In this document: piece after piece, positions 49,801 through 61,800 of the stretch
How the letters are laid out: each line of letters begins with the position of its first letter
Position numbering within the stretch: position 1 is the stretch's first letter
Source of the DNA: Erythrocercus mccallii
Taxonomy: Eukaryota; Chordata; Aves; Passeriformes; Dicruridae
Length of the DNA: 64,000 bases
Assembly: GCA_013397435.1 (NCBI GenBank)
Contig: VZRG01000377.1
Coordinates: forward strand, 62,001-126,000
Direction of reading: 5' to 3'
Notes under the pieces: model-generated
Told to the model about the DNA's origin: nothing
The model's database searches: none
What the model saw: the letters and a program-made list of their open reading frames with translations, nothing else
Position numbers and translations under genes: made by a program

Positions 49801-52800
49801 CATTTCACAAGTGGATGGATTATCCTTGAAAAGACCTTGTAGAGATAGAGAGGTACTCCGTTTTACCTCCATTTTCTAACTTGCTGGTTAGAGCTCACGA
49901 CTCGTGAGGCTGTAATATAGATGAGACTTAATAAACACTGAGTCCGAACATGAAGCTGTGACTCCCATGTATTAATCCCAGCTCTAACATGAAGAAAAGA
50001 AGATAAGAAAACCAACACAGATGTCTCCCACAGCTGGGATCACACCAGAGCTCCTGCTTTAACTCTTTTAGGTCTAGCCCTGGTGTTGGCTGCAAGGAGC
50101 CTAGGGTTTGCCTTCACCTGGGGCCTTTAGAGAAGTTTGGTCACCAAGGGATGACACAAAGTCACCACATTCTTCTCTTAACTGCAGAATGGCTTGGGTT
50201 GGAAGGATCTTATCCCCTAGTTCCAATGCCCTTGCCGTGGGCAGGGATAATGTGCTGTGCTCACTCAAATTTACTGCTGCATTAACCTATGGGCACCCTT
50301 GGTCACAGAGGCAGGAGCAACCTCAGCATGGTGGCGGTGGCACTGTGTGTCCCCTCAGCAGTCTGTAATCCTCCTCAGGCCACAGACAGGGCCAAGCCTG
50401 CTAGAGCCTGGATTAGATTCCTCACCTCCTTTAGTGACCTTTGGGGTTTGCATTTCTGGACCCCATGAGCTTTTCCCAGTGTGTGAGCAGTGCTGCCTGT
50501 CAGACTCCTCACACACAGGTGAGAGGGTCCGGTGCAGATGGAGCAGATAAAAGGGTTTAGTCAGTAAAGTGACAGGTGTCAAAAGTGGAATGGAGGATAC
50601 TAAAGCAGCATGTAGGACATACTGCCTTGGATATAGCCTTGGGCCTGAAGTCAGTGGAGATCAGGCTGTTGTGTTGCTGGATTTCCTGTCTAACCAAGCG
50701 CTGTTGGAGCTGGCTTTTGTTCCTGTGACTGATTTGTAGAAAGTTGGTTCCCGCTTTGACTCAATAGTTGGTTCAGTGCCATGAACAAGTAATGAGAGAT
50801 GGCAGGTCTGCTGCTGGAAGAGAAGCCTCACTGGAAAGTAAAATCCCAGCCCACTCCTGGCTAGCTGGTTTTTAAAACATCTTGTGACACTTTTTATTTC
50901 AAAACAGAAATTCTACCCTCGTTGCAGCTGTCTCCTGCATTACCTGTGAGGTTATGGTACATCATTTAATGAGCAAAACTCTCTCCCCACAGAATTTTTC
51001 AAGCTTAATTTCTACCTAAAATCTTTGTCTGTTTGCAACATGGGAACTGATAATACTACTTGGTTGGGGTTTTTTTTTTTTGGTTTTTTTTCAGTGCTCA
51101 GAAAATTTGAAAGAGTTCCTGCCTCCAACCTGATTTATGGATCAGAAGAAGCTCAGATTCTTCAGTCTCAGTCATTTGGGGGAGACCTGCAAAGTACATA
51201 TTTTCAGTGCATTTCAGGTGAGAAAACTGAGAAAAGCTGTAGAGATGACACTAACGATTGTGGAAAATAATAATGTTTTCAAATAATGAGTTTGTAGTTA
51301 AGTTCCTGGATGAACCAGATCTTCTACAGTTTGCCACCAATTCACTGCAAGATATTTACAACTTTTGGTGACCTTGGTTTAGGGAAGAGATTGATGTTTC
51401 TTTCAGGAAGAAATCTTCTGACTTTACATACTACTTCAGACAAGTCATCTGACTTTAAAGCCAGTTGATTTAGTTTGCAATACGAATGAGAACTGAGATT
51501 TAAATCAGGAAACATTCATCAGACTGTGCAGATGTGCAGACAAAAGAAGGATTAGGTGTTCAGGACAAATGAAAAGCAAGCTTGTACCTCTTCACAAATT
51601 ACCCGATTGGCACATAAAATGGGAATAATCATCTTTGCTTACATCAGAAGGGTATTATAAGGAGTTCAGAGATATTCCTCTGCCAAGTCTTGCAGTTTAT
51701 ATACTATATTGCATCTGGTTTATGTTGGTTCAGAATCATCTAAAACCTGGAGAAATCACCACACTGCCCTTTGAGTCAGTCTCACTTTGTGTCTCCTAAA
51801 GCTCAGGCTGTGAAAGGAGGCAGAGGGAGTTCAGAGTAAAAACTCTCTGGCAGTAATAACATAGATGTCCTGTTTGTAAGGTACATACCAAAATTTTGAC
51901 AAATCAGTAGCTTTGTGTCACATGCTACGGTCTAGTTGGAGCAATCACCTCTCATGCTGAGAACTGAATATGTGAAGCCTTTTTATTACTAGAATGATTT
52001 TTCTGCACGAGCTCATCCTGGCTGCATACTGTAAGATTTCTTGCACCTTCCCCTGAAAATGGAGACCTTCAAAAGCAAGACACTGAACTGAGAGAGCCTG
52101 AGAACAAACCTGGAGAGGGAGTCATGCCCCTTTGCCAACCAATCTGATTCCATCTCTCAGCTGTATTTTCTTTAGAAGCTATGTAAATGGCAGCACAACT
52201 CCAAAATATTGCTGCTGAAGTTCTCCTTGAGGTGTGAGGGTTAATCTTTCCCACCCCAAGTCCCTGTTAGGTCAGATAGCTCAGCTTGCATTTCAGCTGA
52301 TGTTTTGATCTAAGTTGGTTGATTCTATACTAAAGATTTGGAAAGGGTTTCACCTGGGCTGGGAGAAGGGCTGGAAGTAAGTTAAAGGTGAATGTGTGAA
52401 GAAGGATCTTCAACCTCTCCTAATTCTGGAGGGGATGGCTGTTTCTCCCTTATGGTGGCCAGGGGATTGCTGCAGGGGCAGCCAGCATGATTGAAGAATT
52501 TGATGTTTCCCTCCTTCCTATCACTCTGATATTTGTCACAATCTCTTTGCCATGGGGTTACTCTATCAGCAGATGGGATGTGCTGGCAAAGTGGCTCGTG
52601 AGAGTCCTGCCCTGGGCAAAATTATCCAGCAGACTTTAAATATTTGGGTATGTGTTCAGACCTGTATCAGCTCTTTATATCATCAGATGATGAACAACTT
52701 TCTGCATGAATTTAATTCATTTTAAAATCCTTAACTCTCTACTAAAGTTCATTTGAGTATTAAAATTCATTTGGCTAATTAAATTCATGTCTGATAGACA

Positions 52801-55800
52801 TATGGAAATCTACATAAGTGGCAGAAAGCAGTGGAATTTGTAGCAACCATTTTGCATGTGAGGTGCTAGGAAACCTAAAATTTCTTTCCTGTTTTTCAGG
52901 CTGTGAGAGGGAAGATGCCTGTGGCTTTGCAGCTGTGACTCCTGCTGGTACTGAACTGCTCTGTGAATTGTATAGTGCTGCTGAAGCCAACTTCAACTGC
53001 ACCACCTCTGGATTGGTAAGAATGATCATATTTAAAACTGTATGTGTGTTCAATGTAAGATCACAGAAGAAGGGCAGGCTGTTACCTGACCCCTTGGACA
53101 TTGCTCTTCCCTATGGCAGTAATAAATCCCTGCAAGTTAGTAAAGAAGTTATACCCAGATGTTTCCAAAAATGACATCTGAATACCTCAGTGTTTGATTG
53201 AAACCTCACAGGGCATTGGTGTCCCTAAAACATGCTGAACACCTGCAGGTAGGATAGGAGGTTGATTTAAAAAGAAGGTTAATCTGGATAGTCCAAACTA
53301 AAAGTAACCAAGTTGGTAATCAGGTCACCTGAAACAATCATACTTTCTGAGTCCCTTCCTCTAGCCCAGGGTTTGAAGTGCTCTTTATCATTGTACTATT
53401 TTCCTATTCACTATATTAAACAGCAATGTGGCATTGAGGAGCTGAGATTTCAGTTTGATAATGTAAAAACTGTTTGTATAAGAAAGAAGAAAAAATGTCC
53501 CCATATAATTGTGCTGTGAAAACCTTTGTGTTGCTCATTGTCCCCATGAGTTTCTCAGTAAAGAAAAGGTATTTTAGGAGAGGAAATCCATTAGGTTGTA
53601 TTTATTTTGCTTGACTGTTTTCTGTCTCAGGTGCAAGGTGTCTTGGGGAACCCTGCTGCCACTAGCATCAGTGGCCTCAGCTGCTCGCTTCATGTCAGGA
53701 ACCCAGAGGGAGATGCACTGATGGTCTATTTGAAGAGAGGTACCAGATGTGAATCACTCACCTAAATCTGACTCTGTGTCCAAGCTGGTAGTTCTGTAGA
53801 GGATCATAACTAAATGTGGGGAGCATCTTTTTTTTAAGAACACACAATACTTTAAAGAGCTCAACATCTTGTGACAGTCCAGAAGCTTCAGCAAATCTTT
53901 CTTTTATATCTTGTTCCCTAGAAATTAGGAATACTTTGGAAGTAATTTTGATGATTTTTGCCAGCAACTAGTCCCATAAAACCTCAAAATCTATTCAATG
54001 TATTTTCCTATTCTGTTATGATTTATCTTTACTAAGCAGTTTGTTATTTGAATACATAAGGCATTATTAATGACCAGCCTGTACATAATTTAAGTTCAGT
54101 TTACTTTTGATTTTGAATTGTTCTAGTAATATACCAGCCAAGAACTAAGCTGCTCTCCATGAATCCCAAAACATTTCAGCTGAACTAATGAATGCATGAG
54201 ACAAATTTCATTTATGTACTTATTTATTTATTCATGACCTGAGTGGGGTTGATAGCACCACATCCATTCTGTGTCCAGCTTTAAGTGTCATGCCAAAATG
54301 GAAGCAAGATAACCAAATGCTACAGGGTTTGAGCCAAAACTCTCTGCTCTCACCGTGTTCTTTGTATTTCTATCCAAATCTGAGTCGCTATTTATTAATA
54401 TTAATAAAAATAAAAGATCTAAGTCTCACCCAAAAATAAGTCCCCTGAGCTTGTTGTGATTGGTAAAATCTTGTTAATACCAGATCTATTCTAGTTTTCT
54501 AGTTCCAAAATTCTGTGACTCATGCCCTCCTAGTTAGCAGAAGCTTTAATTGCAGTTGCAGTTATGCTGGCCAAATTACATGTCTTACTTTTTAAATGAG
54601 ATAAATTTGTTTCATTTTAATCTGTTACTAACAGTGTAACTGGGTGCTTGAAGGTGGAATATTACCAACCTGGTTGCACAGCTCAGTTTAGGAGCTCTTT
54701 GCTGGCAGTGCATTAGGAATAATTGCACCACATATTTGATGATCTTATCTTGCTTCTGAAACTCGAAGTCCAGAAAAGGACTTTTAAAACTGAGGTTTGA
54801 GCATAAATCTTTCAACCAGCTCCAGTCTGCAGGCAACTCAGAAACATTCCTTGAGCTCTTCTTGAGCTCCTTTCCCTTTCTGTCTACCCAGAACAGGAAT
54901 TCAGCTCCTCTGGACTCAAGACCTTTGAAAGGACAGGCTTCCAGAATGTGCTGTCCGGCGTGTACCGCTCCATGGTGCTCCCAGCAGCCAGCACATCCCA
55001 GACTGGTGCTCAGCTGCTCTGCAGACAGGAGTGCAGCTGGGACTCCTGCTGCGATGGATTCATCCTGAGCCAGCTCCTGCTGGATGGAGGTACTGCCTGA
55101 CTGCACAGGAAAGAGCTCTGCAGTGGGAAACCAGTGCTAAATGAGTGGAAGTCATTGTTGGACACAGTACATCCACCTTTGCTTCACACCTGTGTGAGCA
55201 GCCAGTCTCTCATCACTGACATTTTTTTGGTGTTCTGGAGGTTTGAATAATGCCCAAGACTTGGTCTGGAGCAGTAAAGACCTGAGGTAGCAACCTGCTC
55301 TTGGAACAAATTGGGCATTTTGAAGGGATAAGCCTGACAGAGTTCCAGCAGTGTCTGGGCAATGCTCTTGGGAACATGGTGTGACTCTTAGGGCTGTCCT
55401 GTGAAGGGCCAGGAACTGGACTCAGTGATCCCTGTGAGTCTCTTCCAACTCAGCCTATCCTCTGTGTGTGTGACATCTCTATCTGCATGAGATAAATTGT
55501 TCTGAAAACACCTCTCTCCATACGTAGCACAGCTTGGTTGCCAGAAGTTTGTGCCTTTCAGCTGATGCAGGAACTAAGAAGGTACCTCCAGGCAGAGTTC
55601 TCATGGTGCAAATGAAAATCAGCTTCCTTTTAAGAGCAAAGAGAAAAGGATGCTGAACAGAATTATGTTATATTATTGCATGCAGAAATGCTAAAATCTC
55701 CCAAGTCTGGACGTTCACCCAGGAGAGCGAATGGTAGTGGGATGGATGGAGTCTAGCAGAGGTGGGACTTTGGCGCAACAGGTTCAAGCACTTTATGTCC

Positions 55801-58800
55801 GTGCTTACTTTTTGCAGTTTCATTTCAAGCTCACATAGTATTGATTTTCCCCTTGGAGATGCATTTCCTGTAGGAAATGTGAAGTTTTAAATGACATGCC
55901 TCAAGGATTTAAAGACAAGCTCTATCAACAGGCAGTAGCTGAACTTGATGATTCTTGTGGGTCTCTTCCAACTCAGGATATTCTGTGATTCTGTTAAATC
56001 TAGGAATGTGCTAGTGGCTGCTATGTGACAAACACTTCTCCAGTCTGGAGTGGAAACTGACCTTAGATTGAAGAAAATCTGTGAAAATCTGTCACAAATT
56101 ATCTGTGAAAGTTGTCAAGAAAATATTTCCAGAAAATTATTCTCTGTTTTGGCTTTGTTTTTTTTTTAATCATAATATTCTAGATGATCTTGTAAAGTCC
56201 ATTTCACTATACATTTAACATCAAATTTTGGGTTCTCTCTACTTGTGAGTGTAGAAGGTGAATATCTGGTTGGGGTGACTATTTGGATCAGTTCTACAGG
56301 TAACTGCATTACTTGGAGTGGCATTTTGCTTAAAAAGCAAGAAAAAAGAAGGAAAATGTAGCATATTCAGTATCTCGTGTACCCATAAAAACAAACTAAT
56401 GAGGGCATTGTAAATCCGTAGAAATGCCTGAGCTGTGACACCAAGTGCAAAGCAAGAGCTGAGTATTGTCTAGAAGTTATGGTAACAGATTGATGTCAGA
56501 ACATGTGGCCTAAAACACTCTGGTGCCCCAGCTCACATCACAGTGCTGAGGGAGACTCAGGCCTGGGATGACTGAAATCAGGCATCAGTTCAGGAAACCA
56601 TTGCAGTAAAATTATATAAGTGGGTTTTTTTTGGTTCAGAACCTGAGATTGTAAGACCATCAAAGGATTGGATGTGTCTCTGTGGTGCAGTGAAGTGCTG
56701 AGAACATTGTTGGGTGTTATCAGATAATATTTTATTAGGTGATAATAGTATGTGCCTGGAATCCCTGAAAAACAGGCTATGAATGTTTAGTTTGGGTATG
56801 AGTAGCTAACCTCAGAACTCAAATTTGAACATATGATTCTAATTTGCTTATTTGGGTGGTTTATTTTTTTTTTTGTAGCAATATTGAAGGGTATCTCTCT
56901 CAGTGACACAGTTTCAGTTGGCACTTGGAGAAGGTATTGGAGGGCTTGGGTGGGTGCAAAACATTAGTGAAGTGATGCAGCTGTGTCATTTCCTGCTCCT
57001 AGGTACCATTCTGTGCAGTTTGCTGAGCTCCCCAGACGTGCTGATCTGCAATGCCAAAGGCGGGAGTCCAGCACCAACCTCAGCCATGGGTGGGATGTGT
57101 AATGGTGTGAGCTATGATGAGAAGGAGAAGAGGTTTTCCTTCACCCTGGGAGGACAAGTGTTCAGTGGAAGTACGCCAGTGAATTATCTCAATTTACATT
57201 AATTCTCTTTAATTGTTATATAGACTCTGTCTTATTCATCAGCTTGCTCTTGTACCCCAGTGCTTTTTTCAAGTAAATCTGTATCACAAGAGAATAAGAA
57301 TTCTCTGATTGGATGCATTGCTAGATAGATGGACCTCTCACATTTGGCCACATGAACATTAATGAAAGTTGAGACTGTGTTTAATGTGTCACTGTAATAC
57401 TTGCAGCATTTAATTCAGGCAGATCCAAGCCAATAATCTGAAAGAAAGGTAAAGTCTGGAGCAAAGATAAAAAGGGGGATGCCTAGACCTACATGGTGAA
57501 AGCAATGATAGGAAATTGAGTAAAATTTGGCACCCTGGGCCCAGACACCTGGGACCTTCTTTCTTAGACTTTTATATTGTATTATCTTAGACTTTTATAT
57601 TGGTGCATAGTTTTGTGATGCGTTTTCCATGCAATTTCTGAGCATTTAAAAATATGGTTAATTTAAACAACCATTCTAAAATTTTCTTTCCTTATTAGCT
57701 TCTCAGTTGATGGAAGAGGCAGAAAGGAATTTCACTACCTTTCAGGAAATTTATCTGTGGAGAGGTAAGTTATCTCACAGAATTTCTTACAGAAACTTAT
57801 GATGAACTGTAGGGTGTGGCAGATGTCTATTCTATAATGGAAATGTCATTGTCACTTCATTTCATGCTATTCAAATTAAGGCACATCTCAGAAGCCTATT
57901 TTGGCAGGGATGTGTAATCTGGAGCAATTCTTCTACTGCCAGTTTCATGAAATTTGGGTAAATTCTTGTGTCTGAGAACATAATTTATAACTTGTAATAC
58001 CCTTGAAAATGATATCATGAAGACATCTGCCTTTGTCCCATCAGTGTCCAAGTACCATGATAATTTGGCGCTTTATGCCTAATTACATGGGTAATGTTTA
58101 TTAGCAGAATAACTGTATGTTTTTTCTTTCTGATCCTCACCATGTACGTGGCAGGACCCGCACAAATGATTTATAATAGTGCTTTATAGGTGCAGAAAGC
58201 CTTCAGAGTGCTGACCCTGAGTACAGAGTGACTGTGGCTATGGCATTTACTTTTGTCATGCAAACAATGTATTTTGGTTTAGGTGTTCCCCAGAGCCATA
58301 CATTTGCTCATTCTTGATTCAAAGTTTGGAGGAACTACCAAAGGAATTTTCCTAAGTGGTGCACTTCATATATTTGTTCAGTTTTGAGAACTGAGGATTA
58401 TCTTGTCTTGTGAAAGAAAGATAAAGGGAATTACTCTGGTCTTTGATTCCTGTTTCATTCCAGACTCTGATATGGTCACCCGGATGAAAACCTCTTTGTG
58501 TGAGGCTGCTGCTTTGAAGACAAAGGATGACCTCGTGTTATCAGGTATTAGAGTAATAGCAGACAGAGCAGGCCATAGAAGAGAGCAGAGAGGGGTTGCA
58601 GAATTTAACCAGAAAATATCATATATGCTATATATATATTCATTATGGTATAGGTAATGTAAAGGCCAGAGGGTTTCTCTCAAGTAGAATGTCTGATAAA
58701 ATACAGGTTTTGAGAAAGATGTTCAAAATGTAGGCCTGGCTTTACAATTCTTACCTTGCCAGGCCAGGCTGGAAATGAAAGTGTTAAAATGTTCAATGTG

Positions 58801-61800
58801 AAACTTGTTCTTTCAGACTTATTTCACTGAAGAGGTACAGGAAATATTATTTGGCTGAGAAAAAAAAAAAATCACGTAAACCCAGGAATGAAATCCTTGT
58901 CATGGGCATATTTACTGCTACTGACAGTATGGCTGTAAATATGGGCTGTATAGAAACCCAGAATGAAACTGCAATCACAAATGTTTCTTCCATGCATGAT
59001 GACAGTGAGGGACCTGTGAACTTCTTTTAGCTCCTTTGTTATTCCAAGGTTTGCTCTGTTATATAGGGTTTGCTCTGTCATATAGGGTTTGCTCTGTCAT
59101 ATATAGGTCCAAAAGAACTTGTAGGAAGTTACTGGAGTTCATTTGGGCCTTCAGCACCATAATCCTAAGAGAAAGTGTGCAGTGGCGTTTGCTGAGAGCA
59201 CCTTGATTCATTTTTAATGAATTATAATCTTTGCTGAGGAGTCTTGATGAATGTCTGAGCACAATTTAATATGTGCAAAATCCTAAAAGAAAGTGAATTG
59301 CTGATTTTGCTTATGGAATTTGAAAGGAAAGTAAACTAAACTAATTAAAAAATTTAAAATAGTCATTTAACTAGCAGAGCTCCTATACAGTTAGGGGTAT
59401 TTTAAAGTCTAGATTTAAAAAGAGAGAGAGAAAAATGCACTTACTCTTATGGTTGAAATTATCTTGCATTTACCTGCCAAGGCATGAGTGCAGCCCTCAG
59501 GGTTCTTCATTTACCTTGCTGGGGCTGATGATATCATTAAAACCTGCAGTTATGCAAGGAATGAAGATTTTTACCTCCATCCCTAAATATTAGTCTTGAC
59601 ACCAGCTGTTTAAGAGAAACTGAAGGGTGAAGTTATGACTTGAGAGGTAACAGGAATTATAGGTTACCTTTTTCAGGAAGTCATGAATACATCTGGGAAA
59701 ATGTCTACAGAGCTATTAGGACTTGATAATAATTTGTAAAACACAGGGTAACATACCTTTTCTAGTTTCTGATAGAAAATTCAAAGGTACAGTGCATTTT
59801 CAGCATGTCAGTAGGTGCTTCAGCACTTCAACAGCAATCATCATCATGTCTTCTCCTTGTTTTCATTATTGTCTGATTACTTCACTGTGTGTAAGATTAA
59901 GTCTCATGATGTTGGAACTGGGGATGAGACCTGCTCATGACATTTGATAAATAAGAAAGTGTTTATGAAGAAATTTGTAAGAGATCAATGAAGAGTTTTA
60001 GAGTCTTTTAATGCTAGACCCTCATTTAAGGGGATAAATTTGGAAACAAAAAAATAGCGGCGATTGATTGTTTCAGAGGGAGCTCAGGAGATATAAATCA
60101 TTGCATACATGTCTAAAGGTCACAGGGAGGTGACAGAAACAAGTTATTTAATGTGGTCTGTGGGAGCATAAATTCAGAGAAATGAGCTTAAATGACTGAA
60201 ATAGGTATTAAACTTGTCTAGAAAACTTTTGAGACTGAGAGGTGTAAAAGATTCTCAAGGGACTATAGGGAAACTGCTGTATTTTGAATTAACAAAACTA
60301 CATCGATTAAGGAATTGCAAACATCCTCTGAATCCTCATACTTATGTCCTGTGAATCCTCATACTTCACTGTTAGGATATTGTGTTACATGACAGAATAG
60401 AGAAAACCCTCTAATTTCTAGGAGTTGGAATTTTCATCTAGTTTTTGGATGTTGGAGATAGTCTAGCGGTGTCTAGATAGTCTATTTTGTGTAGTGCCTA
60501 TAGGAGAGTCACTGTGGGTGGACAATTCTGTTATTAAAAGCAGGCTTTGGTGTATTCTAGCCCTACAAAATGATTGCAGCTGTTTTACTGTGAAATGCAG
60601 AATTTTATATGTAAATAAATATAATTCATTCCAGATCATAGTTAATTTTTAATGGGATTCTTTGTTTGTTTGTATCTCAGATTCCACAAAGGATCTTTTC
60701 TACCTAATGGACAACAGGCAGATACAAAGTGACCAGAACTATTCTCTCCCTTACCAGCAGTATTGGGTCTTCAGGCAGAAGTACTCAGCTGAGGAAGCTC
60801 TGCTTTGGTGTCTCACACGTAAGACATCATGGGGACTGTTATTCTGTAGGGAACAACTAGCTAAAATCTTCTTATAGGTGTTATAATAATGATGAGTAGA
60901 AACTTTAGACTTTGAGGTTTTTTTTTGTAGACAATTCCTAAAATTTTCATGGAAATTGCCAATGGGACCACCTGTTTCTCCCTTGCAGTCTTTGCCTGCC
61001 ATTGCAGAAAGGGTGCCCATAACTCACCATCAGGGTGCCCCTGTCATGGGCAAGAGAAGTCAAAGGTACAGCTTGGGCAATGCCCTGCTGTTCTTGGAGC
61101 GTACCACTCCAAATAGAGAGATGGCATAATGGTGAAAGAAAGTAAAATGCAGATAATTGCAGTTAATGATAAATTATATTTTAATGCAGTAAATGGAGAA
61201 GAGTTTCTAGCTCTACCAGGAAGTCAGAACTAACAGTATAAACAGTGCACAAACATCATCACTGTAAGAGGTCAGTAGAGCTATTCCTGTTTAAAATTAA
61301 GCATTGACACACATGTTTACAGGAGCAATTGCCATGAGAATTAAGAAATGGGTTTGACAGCTTTGATTCTTTTCTGAAGGTGCATTCTTACCCTAGGACA
61401 AAGTTCAGAAAAAATTGCTACAAGGAAATGTCTTGAACAATTGATTCTAGGAAAGTTGTGTTTAATTTGATGCTTGAATGCTTCAGAAATATTTTTTATA
61501 AAAAAATATTAAGACATTGTAGACTTTGTTTTCCTTTTTATTTATTAGAAAGCATGACTGATGCTGAGTTCTCTTATACAATTTATATGTCAGATTTACT
61601 AAAAAAGAAAAAGATATTTATAAATTAAAATATTAAAGAGAGACCAATACACTTGAGTAGTGCTTGTCACAGCTGGGGAATTTATCTTCCCAATTAGCTG
61701 TGCCCCTTTACTGTGTTCTCCAGTTAAACCTGCTCTTCAGTTCCACTACAGCCAGAATGTGTCCCTCTTTCTCTTGCACTTTTAATTAAATTAATTAATT

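Larger units (their letters stand above)
46916..51094 (+). other. TG: TG intron 22
   Basis: GT-AG intron of 4179 bases. Three short CR1 ends: 48023-48145 (antisense), 48553-48618 (sense), 50183-50255 (antisense). Ends in a T-rich tract broken by GG. No exon or RNA gene recognised. Confidence 0.8.
55090..57002 (+). other. TG: TG intron 26
   Basis: GT-AG intron of 1913 bases with two sense CR1 ends (55330-55468 and 55936-55998). Nothing else recognised. Confidence 0.8.

Noticed and set aside
54612..55106. 164-codon open frame on the - strand
   Set aside because: It lies over TG exon 26 and is its antisense shadow; no homology or splice support of its own.
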